Shown piece by piece: positions 34,805-43,409 of a stretch of 64,000 bases of DNA. Source of the DNA: JAHEJN01 sp963787285 (GTDB lineage: Bacteria; Actinomycetota; Acidimicrobiia; Acidimicrobiales; JAHEJN01); the NCBI GenBank assembly GCA_963787285.1, contig CAWBCM010000006.1, forward strand, positions 124,001-188,000. Reading direction: 5' to 3'. Position numbers and translations under genes: made by a program. Positions within the stretch are counted from its first letter, which is position 1. Each line of letters begins with the position of its first letter. The notes under the pieces were generated by a model. The model was not told the origin of the DNA. It did no database searches and was given only the letters and a program-made list of their open reading frames with translations.

Positions 34805-36030
34805 GGTTCTGCCCTCCGATCGAGGCCGAGGGCCACCTCGGTGCCTTCGCCCTCGGTGGTGTCGATGGTGGCCCATCCGCCGGCCCGGCGCAGCCGCCCC
34901 TGGATCGAGTCGGCGATTCCGCGACGGTCTTCGGCGACCGTCGCGGGATCGAACCCGGTGCCCGTGTCGCGCACGAACACCTCGACCTTGGCCTCGTCGA
35001 CCTCGGCGTACACGTCGATCGAGGAGGCGCCCGAATGGCGGGCGGCGTTGGTCATGGCCTCGCGAGCGGCGGCCACCAGCGATGCGAGACGCTCGTCGTC
35101 ACCCATGTCGAGATCGCCGACGGTGACGACTTCGATGGGAACATGGTGGGTCTCCTCGACGCCGGCGGCGGCGGCGGCGATGCTCCGGCGAAACGGTGTT
35201 CCGGCCGGATTGCCGGGGCCGTCTTCGGTGAACAGCCAGTTCCGCAGCTCGCGTTCCTGGCGGCGCGCCAGCGACACCATGGCCGCCGGATCGTCACTCC
35301 GACGTTGGATGAGCGACAACGTCTGCAGCACCGAGTCGTGCAGGTGCGCGGCCACGTCGGCCCGCTCCTCACTGCGGATGCGGCGTCGTCGCTCGTCGGT
35401 GAGGTCGCCGAGCGTCCGCCACACCCACGGCCCGATCACCACAGCCAGACCGGCTGCGACGACCACCACTGCACCGATGGCGGTGAGCGTGGCGCCGCGA
35501 TCGAGATTCGTCGTGATCAACAACACCAGCCCACCAACGCTCAGAACCAGGCCGAGTCCGATGCGTGCGACCCCACTCATGGGCCGGGAGCCGTCGACGT
35601 CGACGATGCCGCGATGCCAGGCGACGAGGGTTCCGAGGGTGATCAAGGCGATGGGCCACACGATGGCGTCGGAGAATCCGAGATCGATGGTGCGGAACAA
35701 CAGCAGGAGACCCCCGAAGACCAGCCCGACACCGATCACCCGCGTCGTGGGATTCGCCCCTTTCGCACGGACGGCGCCGCCGGCTTGCACCCGGTGTTCC
35801 TCCGGAGTCAGCGCCATGGCGATCCAGGCCACCGCATACAACACGATGCCCCAGCCGGCAGTGGCCAGAACGACGAACATGCCTCGGATGAACAGGGGAG
35901 CGACACCGAGCTCTTCGGCGATGCCACTGGCGACACCACCGACGAGCCGGTCGTCACTGCGCAGGCGCGGCACTCGCCACGCGACGCCGTCGACTCCGTC
36001 GGTCGAGGAAGAGGTCGGGGCCGTGGTCAT
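34801..36030 (-). CDS. PspC-domain membrane histidine kinase
   Basis: The 409-residue protein starts with a PspC domain (RSDDRLVGGVASGIAEELGV, then a helix ending LYAVAWIAMAL), several further membrane helices to about residue 190, then a HisKA_3-type box AHLHDSVLQTLSLIQRR. A HATPase domain follows, with REAMTNAARHSGAS (N-box), VRDTGTGFDP (G1) and TEGEGTEVALGL. This architecture is known in actinobacteria as an envelope-stress sensor. I start at ATG 36030; a GTG at 36048 is possible. Confidence 0.88.
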   Translation of the reverse strand: MTTAPTSSSTDGVDGVAWRVPRLRSDDRLVGGVASGIAEELGVAPLFIRGMFVVLATAGWGIVLYAVAWIAMALTPEEHRVQAGGAVRAKGANPTTRVIGVGLVFGGLLLLFRTIDLGFSDAIVWPIALITLGTLVAWHRGIVDVDGSRPMSGVARIGLGLVLSVGGLVLLITTNLDRGATLTAIGAVVVVAAGLAVVIGPWVWRTLGDLTDERRRRIRSEERADVAAHLHDSVLQTLSLIQRRSDDPAAMVSLARRQERELRNWLFTEDGPGNPAGTPFRRSIAAAAAGVEETHHVPIEVVTVGDLDMGDDERLASLVAAAREAMTNAARHSGASSIDVYAEVDEAKVEVFVRDTGTGFDPATVAEDRRGIADSIQGRLRRAGGWATIDTTEGEGTEVALGLDRRAEP

Positions 36031-36115
36031 CGGCCCCCATGATCCCACGGAGCCGCCGGGGTTCCCATCGGGGAGTTCCCTGACCCACCCTGAGCCGACT
36101 CGGGGTCATTCCCGA

Positions 36116-36144
36116 TTGTCGCCGGACTGCTCGATGCGCAGAAT
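36116..36144 (+). promoter_or_regulatory. Promoter of the PspC/toast-rack operon
   Basis: TTGTCG (36116-36121) and CAGAAT (36139-36144) are 17 bp apart, and the -10 ends seven nt before ATG 36152, implying a leaderless transcript. It faces away from the kinase/regulator operon, 86 bp upstream of the kinase start. Confidence 0.6.
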
Positions 36145-36151
36145 CGAAGTC

Positions 36152-36310
36152 ATGAACGAAACCGTCCTTCCCACCGTCGTCGAGCACGACACCCTCGCCC
36201 TGATCGTGACCACTGCAGCCGTTGCCTTCCTCATGACACTCTCGTCGGCATCCGGCGGGTTGTCGGCCGCGCTGACCCGGTTCGTGGTCGCCGCAGTGAG
36301 TGGAGCCTGA
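36152..36310 (+). CDS. Small membrane protein (52 aa) leading the PspC operon
   Basis: The frame from ATG 36152 begins MNETVLPTVVEHDTLALIVT and contains one hydrophobic helix (IVTTAAVAFLMTL) followed by a small-residue segment, SSASGGLSAALTRFVVAAVS. It stops two nt before the ATG of the PspC gene, so it is probably cotranscribed and translationally linked. No homologous family was recognised. It may be a stress-operon microprotein. Confidence 0.55.
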   Translation: MNETVLPTVVEHDTLALIVTTAAVAFLMTLSSASGGLSAALTRFVVAAVSGA

Positions 36311-36312
36311 AC

Positions 36313-37479
36313 ATGGAGACCACCGATCCCTCCACCTCCGATCCCACAACGCCCCTTCCGCCCGCCGGGCCGGCGCCGGTCCGGCGCCTCACCCGATCCT
36401 CCGACGGCAGGATCGGTGGCGTCGCCGCCGGCATCGCCGAGTATTTCGGCATCGACCCGACGATCGTGCGTCTGGTGTTCGTGGCGAGCATCTTCCTCGG
36501 CGGCTTCGGATTGATCATGTACCTGATCGGTTGGGTGGTGCTGCCGCCCGACGACGGATCCGGCGGCCAGATGGTCCGCACACCCTCGCCTCCACCAGCT
36601 CCACCGTCGTGGCGGTCGGTTTGCTGATTGCCGGAGCCATCGTGGCCGCAGCCACCATCGACAATCCCTTCGGGGGCGGCTTTCTCGTGCCCGTCCTCCT
36701 CGTGTCAGCCGGGGTCTTCCTCCTCCTCCAGTCGCCGGAGCAGTCGGAGTCCGGTCACCGAGCACCGACCGAAGCACCGGCGCCGCCGTCCGCCGCAGCC
36801 GGGCTGCCGGCCCTTCGCACCTCTGCGGAAATGGCCGTTCCGACCACCCCTCCGCCTTCTGCGCCGGTCGCGCCGACGGCGCCCGGACCGCCGATCACCG
36901 CCCTGGTGTTCTCGGCGCTCGCCCTCATCATCTCCCTTGCCTTCGTCGCCGAGGCGGCTGACCTGTTCGACGTGTCCCCCACGGCAGTCGGTGGCGGTGT
37001 GCCTGGCCGCCATCGGGGTCGGCCTCGTCGCCGCGGCCATCTGGGGAGGGGGACGTGGTCTGATCGCCATGGGACTGTTCACCACCGCTGCATTGCTGGT
37101 CAGTTCGGTCGCCGCACCGGCGTTCGACGACGGGGTCGGTGAACGCGACTTCGAACCCTCGACCTTCGCCGACGTCCGGTCGGAGTATCGCCTCGGCATC
37201 GGTGACATGCGGCTCGACCTCAGCGATGTCGACTTCCCCGACGGCGACCACCGCATCGACACCTACCTCGGCGTCGGTGAGCTTCGAGTGATCGTTCCGG
37301 CCGATGTCGACGTCGAGCTCTCCGGTGAGCTCGACGTCGGGGAGGTCGATTTGTTCGGCCGAGTCGACAGCGGCATCGGCACCGATGTCGACGCCATTTG
37401 GTCGGTCGACAGTGATGTGACGCTGCTCATCGATGTCGATGCCGGTGTCGGCCACGTGATCATCGAGGCCCGGTCATGA
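36313..37479 (+). pseudogene. PspC domain protein with C-terminal toast-rack (LiaF-like) domain; two compensating frameshifts
   Basis: Residues 20-85 form a PspC domain (RSSDGRIGGVAAGIAEYFGI, then LIMYLIGWVVLPPD). The frame then shifts at about 36590 to a helix-rich middle (STVVAVGLLIAGAIVAAATI) and shifts back near 36995 to the C-terminal part (LGIGDMRLDLSDVDFP, YLGVGELRVIVPADVDVEL), which matches the LiaF/toast-rack beta-helix domain. The original phase is restored, so one base is probably missing and one extra. The product is likely an envelope-stress membrane protein facing the kinase/regulator pair encoded on the other strand. Confidence 0.75.
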
Positions 37480-37661
37480 GCTTCCAACCGACCAAGGCAC
37501 TCTTCGGTTTCTGCTTCGTCTTCATTGCGCTCGTGGGCATGCTGACGGGCTCCGATCTCGAGGGTGACACGGTCTGGTTGTGGGCCGCCGCCTTCGGCGG
37601 TGTCGGATCGGCGGGGCTGATCGCCGCGGTGCTCGCCATCGCCCAGCGCGCCCGCCGGTAG
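37476..37661 (+). CDS. Two-helix small membrane protein (61 aa)
   Basis: Its ATG overlaps the stop of the PspC gene (ATGA). The protein starts MSFQPTKALFGFCFVFIALV and has two hydrophobic helices (FGFCFVFIALVGML and GSAGLIAAVLAIA) joined by a short acidic loop, ending in QRARR. Its stop codon TAG forms the first three bases of the -10 element TAGCCT used by the next gene. Function unknown; probably part of the stress operon. Confidence 0.7.
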   Translation: MSFQPTKALFGFCFVFIALVGMLTGSDLEGDTVWLWAAAFGGVGSAGLIAAVLAIAQRARR

Positions 37662-37670
37662 CCTCGATGC

Positions 37671-38689
37671 ATGAGTGACGTGCGGCGGGTTGCGCTGGCT
37701 CTCGGTAGCGGCGGAGCACGCGGCTACGCCCACATCGGAGCCATCCAGGTGCTCCACGAACGCAACTGCGAGATCGTCACCGTGGCCGGATCGTCCATGG
37801 GGGCGCTCATCGGCGGGTTGCATGCGGCGGGAAAGCTCGACGAGTTCACCGAGTGGGCCCTGACGCTGACCCAGCGGGATGTGTTGCGGTTGCTCGATGT
37901 GGCCGTGTCGGCTCCCGGAGCGATCCGGGCGGAGAAGATCTTCGCCAGGGTCACCGACCTGCTCGGCGACACTGCGATCGAGGATCTCGTTATTCCTTAC
38001 ACGGCGGTGGCCACCGATCTACTCGCTCGCCGTCCGGTGTGGTTCCAGCGAGGTCCGCTGGTCGACGCCATTCGGGCTTCCACTGCCATACCGGGTGTGT
38101 TGCCCCCGGTGATGCTGAACGGCCGGCTGTTGGCCGACGGCGGGATCATGGATCCGGTGCCCCTCGCTCCGACCGCCGCGGTGCAGTCCGACTTCAGTCT
38201 CGCGATATCCCTTGGCGGCGAACGAGGCCTGCTGGCTCCGCTCCTGGAGACGGCCGAACCCCGTCCGATCGACGAGTGGCTCGAGCGCTTTCGCCGGGGC
38301 ACCTCGAATCTGCTCGAGCGTGAGTCTTTTCGGTACCTTCGAGACCGCTTCGGCTCCGGGGACGCCGGCGGGACCGACGCCGAAGGCAGCGACGACGAGC
38401 CGGCCGAGTCCGAAGCGGCCGACGCCGGCCCGGAGTGGGGCGAGGCTCTGCCGGTGGGGCTCGGGAAGCTCGACGTGATGAACCAGGCGCTGGACGCGAT
38501 GCAGAGTGTGCTCACGCGGTTCACGCTCGCCGCCCATCCCCCCGATGTCTACGTCGAGGTCAGCAAGCGTGCCGCACCGTCGACTTCCATCGTGCCGAGG
38601 AGCTCATCGAGATCGGCCGTACGCTGACCGAGGCCGCGCTCGACGGTGTCGGAATCGACGGAATCCCGGCGAGTACCGACTCGGGCTAG
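37671..38689 (+). pseudogene. Patatin-like phospholipase, C-terminus frameshifted near 38573
   Basis: ATG 37671 follows TAGCCT (37659-37664) by six nt. The protein has the patatin signature: oxyanion loop GSGGARGYAHIG, nucleophile Ser in GSSMGALIGG, and catalytic Asp in LLADGGIMDPVP, so it is probably an active lipid acyl hydrolase. After VYVEVSKRA the frame shifts; one corrected base gives CRTVDFHRAEELIEIGRTLT and a stop at 38689. Its TAG overlaps the stop of the convergent glycosyltransferase gene in CTAG (38686-38689). The as-read frame instead stops at 38627. Confidence 0.8.
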
Positions 38690-39170
38690 GCGTCCTCGAT
38701 GACGTTCCGGATTGCGTCGGTGAGGGATTGCGACGCATGCGGCGCGATCGTTCCCTTCGCGGTGAGCTCTGACGTCGGTCGAGCATGCGAACGAGCTCGG
38801 TCTCGTCGAGCGCAACGTTCACCATGTCGAGCTCGGTGAAGTACCGGGCGGTGGCCAGCTGGTGATCGTTGCGGTGCTCGCCGGCGCTCGCCCGGCGGGG
38901 CATGACCAGCAGTGGCTTCTCGGCGGTGAGTGACGACAGAATCGTGCCCATTCCGGCATGGCCGATCACCAGATCGGCCTGATGGAACACGCGTCGGAAG
39001 TCTCGTGGGTCGAGGAATGGCCGAGCAGCGATGTACTCGGGCCGATGGTCGGTGACGCCGATCTGGGCGAACACCTGGCCATGGACGCCCGATTCGTGAG
39101 CCCAGTTGTCGACAGCTCGAACCAGGCGATCGAAGGGCAACTCGGTGCCGACGGTCACGAAGATGCTCAC
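38686..39170 (-). pseudogene. PssE/Alg13-like glycosyltransferase subunit, frameshifted near 38785
   Basis: From GTG 39170 the protein reads VSIFVTVGTELPFDRLVRAV, then ADLVIGHAGMGTILSSLTAE and KPLLVMPRRASAGEHRNDHQ, the donor-binding pattern of the GT28 C-terminal half found as a separate subunit (PssE, EpsF, Alg13). After LVRMLDR the frame shifts; the corrected tail is PTSELTAKGTIAPHASQSLT, ending at 38686. It pairs with the upstream PssD-like gene to form a two-part glycosyltransferase at the membrane, probably adding a sugar to a lipid-linked polysaccharide intermediate. Confidence 0.75.
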
Positions 39171-39208
39171 TCTGGCCGGTATGGCGTCGGCCGTCGCTCG
39201 TTCGGCAC

Positions 39209-39744
39209 TCAAGGTGCTTCGTCTCCGAGCACATTGCCCGCATACGCCGGCCCATCGGGAGTGGCGAGGTGGGGCCACTGGGTCAGCCACAGATCGACGT
39301 GCTTGCCGGCTCGTCGTCCCGAGAGCGACAACTCCTCGGCGTTGGCGATGCTGTCGACCCAGATGGTCCGTGCCCCCACCAGCTTTCCGAACCGTACGGC
39401 GAAGTATCCGGGCGCGGCGCCGGTGGAGATCACCACCTCCGGTCGCTCCCGCACGATCAGGACGAGAACGGCGAGGGCACACTTGACCAGACCGATCTTG
39501 TCCCAGCGGTTGGCGTCGGGAACCACCCGGAACGGTGCGTCACCGACATCGGCCCGGTGGCCCGATGCAGTCGTCGCGAACGTGACTTCATGGCCCTCGA
39601 AGGCCGGCGTCAGTCGCCGTAGCTGCGTCCAATGGCCCCCGCCCGAGGCGAGCGCCAGGACCCGCTTGGCCCCGACGGGCTCGTCGGTGCGATTCGAGGC
39701 CGCGCCGGACCGCCACCGTGAGAGGGGAGCGGGCGAGGGCGCAT
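39209..39744 (-). pseudogene. PssD/Alg14-like glycosyltransferase subunit, likely frameshift near 39680
   Basis: The body reads KRVLALASGGGHWTQLRRLT (the GGGHxxQL motif of Alg14/PssD), then RERPEVVISTGAAPGYFAVR and GARTIWVDSIANAEELSLSG, and stops at 39209. No start codon lies in this frame upstream of the motif. An ATG at 39744, six nt after the UDP-sugar dehydrogenase stop, is in another frame, so one base error near 39680 is likely. Alg14-type subunits anchor the Alg13-type catalytic partner at the membrane, and that partner is encoded next. Confidence 0.7.
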
Positions 39745-39749
39745 GGCTT

Positions 39750-41021
39750 CTACCGCCCGGTACCCCGGTAGTCGAACCCGAGAGCGGTCATGTGCTCGCG
39801 ATCGAGCAGGTTGCGACCGTCGACGATGTTGGGATGGGCCATGACCTCCCGGACGCGTTCGAAGTCGAGGTCCCGGAACTCGGGCCAATCGGTGACGATG
39901 AGAACGACGTCGGCGCCGTCGACCGCCTTGTAGGGATCGTCGACGATGTCGACCCTGCTGTCGGGGAGCGACCCGACTTGTGGGTCATAGGCGACCACCT
40001 CCGCATCGGCGTACAGCAGCCGTTGGATGATGTGCAACGCCGGTGACTCGCGATAGTCGTCGGTTCCCGACTTGAAGGCGAGGCCGAGGATCGCGACCCG
40101 TCGACCCTGGAGACCGCCGGTCAGTTCTGCGGCCTTGCCCACGAACCGATCGAACTGCTGCTGATTGACGCGCACGGTGGTCTGCAGCAGGTCGAACTGA
40201 TAGCCGGCCTGTCGAGACATCCAGTCGAGCGCGAGGGTGTCCTTGGGGAAGCACGAGCCACCCCAGCCGGGCCCGGGTTGGAGATAGTGGGATCCGATCC
40301 GATGATCGGCGCCGAGACCCTCGAGCACCTCGAGGCCGTCGGCACCGACGATCTCGCACAGTGTTGCGATCGAGTTGACGAACGAGAGTTTCATCGCGAG
40401 ATACGAGTTGGAGGCGTACTTGATCATCTCCGCCGACGGCGCGTCGCACACGATCGTGCGACCGTCCAGCTTCTCGAACAGCGCGGCAACCCGCTCGCCT
40501 GCGACTTCGTCGTCGGTCCCGATGACGATGCGATCGGGGTGCAGCGAGTCGTGGATGGCGGTTCCCTCTCGCAGGAACTCCGGGTTCGACACCACCCGGA
40601 GATCGTCGCGGCCCAGCCAGTGGGCCACCCGCACGGTGGAGCCCACCGGCACGGTCGACTTGTTGACCACGATCGCGTCGCGGGCCAGCACGGGAGCGAT
40701 CTGCTTGGCGGCCGTCTCCACGAAGGTGAGATCGGCGAAGCCGTCGGGGGCCTGCGGCGTGGGGACGCACAGGAAGGCGATGTCGGCACCGTCGGCGGCC
40801 GAGGAGGCTCCCACGACGAATCGAAGACGGCCATTGGCCAGTCCTTCGTCGAGCAGCTCTGACAGGCCCTCCTCGAAGATCGGCGACCGGCCGGATTGCA
40901 GCAGATCGATCCGCTGTTCGTCGATGTCGCCACAGACGACATCGTGGCCGAGGTGGGCCAGCACCGTCGCCGTGGTGAGCCCGACGTACCCCGCTCCGAT
41001 TACCGCAATGCGCTCGCTCAC
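39750..41021 (-). CDS. UDP-glucose/nucleotide-sugar dehydrogenase
   Basis: This NAD enzyme oxidises UDP-glucose or a similar sugar to the uronic acid for polysaccharide synthesis. The 423-residue protein has the Rossmann motif IAVIGAGYVGLTTATVLAHL, the NKSTVPVGST segment, the lysine/asparagine box EMIKYASNSYLAMKLSF, and the catalytic Cys in GWGGSCFPKDTLAL. The C-terminal domain begins RVAILGLAFKSGTDDYRESP. GTG 41021 has GGCGG/GGAAG just upstream. It is the first gene of a three-gene operon with the PssD and PssE homologues. Confidence 0.93.
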   Translation of the reverse strand: MSERIAVIGAGYVGLTTATVLAHLGHDVVCGDIDEQRIDLLQSGRSPIFEEGLSELLDEGLANGRLRFVVGASSAADGADIAFLCVPTPQAPDGFADLTFVETAAKQIAPVLARDAIVVNKSTVPVGSTVRVAHWLGRDDLRVVSNPEFLREGTAIHDSLHPDRIVIGTDDEVAGERVAALFEKLDGRTIVCDAPSAEMIKYASNSYLAMKLSFVNSIATLCEIVGADGLEVLEGLGADHRIGSHYLQPGPGWGGSCFPKDTLALDWMSRQAGYQFDLLQTTVRVNQQQFDRFVGKAAELTGGLQGRRVAILGLAFKSGTDDYRESPALHIIQRLLYADAEVVAYDPQVGSLPDSRVDIVDDPYKAVDGADVVLIVTDWPEFRDLDFERVREVMAHPNIVDGRNLLDREHMTALGFDYRGTGR

Positions 41022-41100
41022 ACTTCCGCCCTTGGTCGTTGCCCGATACCGGCCCGACCGATCGGGCCGCCCGACAGTGTAGGCGTGGTCGACCCCACCG

Positions 41101-41126
41101 ATCACTGGTCCGAACGGATCAGTGAT
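41101..41126. repeat. Near-perfect hairpin overlapping the end of the DUF2277 gene
   Basis: ATCACTG (41101-41107) pairs with CAGTGAT (41120-41126), and inside it TCCG pairs with CGGA around AA, with a single mismatch between the stems. It covers the DUF2277 stop codon and lies 80 bp before the next gene. No T-run follows. It may slow transcription between the genes or act as a binding site. Confidence 0.5.
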
Positions 41127-41388
41127 GGGCCCCGACCGCGGGTTTCCTGCGAAGTCGCCGCAGCGGCGGTTCGGTCTTCGGGGGCTGTTTGCGGGGTGGG
41201 AGGTCGGCCAGGAGATCGACCGTGGCGTCGGTGACCCTGGCCACCGCTCGCTCGAACGCCGCTTCGGTTGCCGCGCTCGTCTTCTGGACGCCGCTGATCT
41301 TGCGGACGTACTGGCGGGCGCCGGCCTCGATCTCCTCGAGGGTCGCCGACGGCTCGAGGCCACGCAGGGTGGTGATGTTTCGACACAT
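41119..41388 (-). CDS. DUF2277-family protein
   Basis: The 89-residue protein begins MCRNITTLRGLEPSATLEEI and continues with GARQYVRKISGVQKTSAATE, the diagnostic sequence of the small DUF2277 family. A basic C-terminal tail follows, rich in Pro, Lys and Arg. ATG 41388 lies six nt after TACGGT (41395-41400). The function of the family is not known; the conserved MCRNI start and the helical RKISG region suggest nucleic-acid or nucleotide binding, but that is a guess. Confidence 0.85.
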   Translation of the reverse strand: MCRNITTLRGLEPSATLEEIEAGARQYVRKISGVQKTSAATEAAFERAVARVTDATVDLLADLPPRKQPPKTEPPLRRLRRKPAVGAHH

Positions 41389-41419
41389 GCGCCGACCGTA
41401 CCGCGGCAGCGCGCCGGCG

Positions 41420-42208
41420 TCAGCGGCCCTCGAAGCGCGGCGGACGTTTCTCGACGAAGCTGGCCACACCCTCGGCCGCGTCGTCGGTGGCGGCCAGCCG
41501 GGCCTGGTCGGGACCCATGGCGGCGACCGCCACGTGGTGACCCTCCGTGAGGTAGCGCCACGACGCGGCCTTGGTGGCCTGTACGGCCAAGGGCGCGCCC
41601 CGGCAGATGACCTCGGCCAGCTCGATGGCCCGGTCCAGCTCGGCTCCGGCCGGGACGACCTCTTGGACGAGGCCGATCCGGTACGCCTCGTCGGCGTCGA
41701 ATTCGTCGCTGGTCAGGAGGTGGTACATGGCGTTGCCCCAGCCGCCCCGCTGAACGAACCGCATGGTCGCCCCACCGGTCGCATGGATGCCGCGGAGGGG
41801 TTCGAGCTGGGAGAAGCGACAGTTGTCGGCGGCGACGACGATGTCGCCGGCCAGCATCAACTCGATGCCGAGGGTGTAGGTGATGCCCTTCACCGCCGAG
41901 ACGATCGGTTTCGAGCATGCTCGACCGAGCGCGGTCGGATCGACGCGGTCGACGTCGGAGCTGCGCCGTTGGCCCGTCCTCATACGCTCGGCCCAACGGG
42001 GGAGGTCGAGGCCGGCGGTGAAGTGATCGCCGTGGGCGAACAACACGCCGACCCACAGGTCGGGATCGGTGTCGAGGTCGGTGTAGGCCTCGACCAGCCC
42101 GTCCATCATCTCGGGCGTGAACCCGTTCAGCTTTGCCGGTCGATCGATGCCGATGAGCAGCACATGGCCGCGCGTTTCGAGGGTTATCGCGCCGAGGTCG
42201 TCTGCCAT
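41420..42208 (-). CDS. Enoyl-CoA hydratase/isomerase (crotonase) family protein
   Basis: The 262-residue protein has the crotonase fold: IDRPAKLNGFTPEMMDGLVE, the first oxyanion element HGDHFTAGLDL, and the second in KPIVSAVKGITYTLGIELML. Asp in AGDIVVAADNCRFSQLEPLR and the GIHATGGATMRFVQRGG loop follow. The usual catalytic Glu of hydratases is not obvious, so isomerase or hydrolase activity is possible. ATG 42208 lies six nt after TAGATT (42215-42220). It is not in an obvious beta-oxidation operon. Confidence 0.88.
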   Translation of the reverse strand: MADDLGAITLETRGHVLLIGIDRPAKLNGFTPEMMDGLVEAYTDLDTDPDLWVGVLFAHGDHFTAGLDLPRWAERMRTGQRRSSDVDRVDPTALGRACSKPIVSAVKGITYTLGIELMLAGDIVVAADNCRFSQLEPLRGIHATGGATMRFVQRGGWGNAMYHLLTSDEFDADEAYRIGLVQEVVPAGAELDRAIELAEVICRGAPLAVQATKAASWRYLTEGHHVAVAAMGPDQARLAATDDAAEGVASFVEKRPPRFEGR

Positions 42209-42299
42209 GGAAGGAATCTACGGACATTCCGGGCGTGGGGTGTAAGCAACGGCGCATCGGGCCGTCTCCCTGTCACCGAACACACGACAGGAGACCGCA

Positions 42300-43325
42300 A
42301 TGAACACGAACCGAACCACCAAGTCCCGAGCCGCCGCCATCGGCGTGGGATTCCTTGCCGCCACCCTCACGCTGGGGCTCGCCGTACCGGGCGCCTCCGC
42401 CGCTGAGCCCGATGGGCCGGAGCTCGAGAGCATTGTCGAGGCCATTCCCATGCTGCCGGCCGACGGGATTTTCGTTCCCGTTGTACCGATCGTGCCGAGC
42501 GCCGACGTGGTCGTGGACTGCGCGGCAACCGACCAGGTTCGGGTGGAGATCGGCAACCACACCGCCAACTTCTTCGTGGTCGAGACCTCCGTCGATGCGG
42601 TTCTGGTCGATACCCAGCTCGTCGGCCCGAACAACGCCCACGGGTTGGCGCTCGACTTCGCCGAGAACGACACCCACGACGTCGCGGTGACCGCGGGCAC
42701 CACGACCCTGTTCGAGCAGGCGATCACGCTCGACTGCCTGCTGCCGGCTCCTTCCTACGAGATCATCCAGAACTGCGACACGGATCAGGCCTACGCCCGG
42801 CTCGTCAACGACGGTGACGACACGGCGTACATGGGGGTGCAGTACCCCGACGTGATGCACATGGAGATCGAGATCGCACCCCACAGCTCCGAGGACTGGC
42901 TGTTGGCCGTCCCGGCGGGTGGGTCCGTCGAGTTCGAGGTGGTTTCCAGCGGTGCCACCATCGGAAGCGAGGTCTTCGAGTTCACCTGCCCGGTTGCGCC
43001 GCCGGCTCCGACCCCGCAACCTGCTCCTTCACCAGCTCCGGCCGGACCGACACCTGCACCGGCGATCGTGAACGACGCGAGTGAGCCTGCGCCGACCGAC
43101 GTCGCCCCCATCCCGGTCGACCTCGCCGCCGACGGCACCACGAGTGCTGACGCCGAGCCGCCCGAGGTGCCCGACAGCGACGAAGAGATCGCCGCACCGG
43201 TCGCCGTCGAGCTGGCCGGCTCCGAGCACGGCAACGGGCTGGCCATCGCCGTCGCCCTCGTTCTCATCGGGCTGACCATTCTCGGTGGAGTCGTTCTGGC
43301 CACCACCCGTGATGGTCAGCGCTGA
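42300..43325 (+). CDS. Secreted protein anchored by a C-terminal helix
   Basis: The 341-residue protein has a signal peptide (SRAAAIGVGFLAATLTLGLA, then VPGASAAEP with AxA cleavage). Two beta-rich modules contain Cys pairs (VDCAATDQVRVEIGNHTANF and LDCLLPA, QNCDTDQAYARLVNDGDDTA and FTCPVAPP), and a Pro/Ala/Thr-rich stalk follows from about residue 232. A final hydrophobic helix (LAIAVALVLIGLTILGGVVL) with Arg at the end anchors it. AGGAGA upstream of the ATG is a good ribosome-binding site. It is probably a surface protein; its binding partner is unknown. Confidence 0.8.
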   Translation: MNTNRTTKSRAAAIGVGFLAATLTLGLAVPGASAAEPDGPELESIVEAIPMLPADGIFVPVVPIVPSADVVVDCAATDQVRVEIGNHTANFFVVETSVDAVLVDTQLVGPNNAHGLALDFAENDTHDVAVTAGTTTLFEQAITLDCLLPAPSYEIIQNCDTDQAYARLVNDGDDTAYMGVQYPDVMHMEIEIAPHSSEDWLLAVPAGGSVEFEVVSSGATIGSEVFEFTCPVAPPAPTPQPAPSPAPAGPTPAPAIVNDASEPAPTDVAPIPVDLAADGTTSADAEPPEVPDSDEEIAAPVAVELAGSEHGNGLAIAVALVLIGLTILGGVVLATTRDGQR

Positions 43326-43353
43326 GGCTTCGACCGAACCGAACGATCAGAAA

Positions 43354-43396
43354 GGGGAGCGGGGCCGTGACTCATCACCAACGGTCCTCGCTCCCC
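43354..43396. repeat. Inverted repeat upstream of the sigma-factor gene
   Basis: GGGGAGCG (43354-43361) is exactly mirrored by CGCTCCCC (43389-43396) across a 27-nt loop, 13 bp before the sigma-factor ATG. It could be a terminator-like structure for the upstream gene, or an operator for the sigma gene. Confidence 0.45.
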
Positions 43397-43409
43397 GAGT
43401 TGGGGAACA

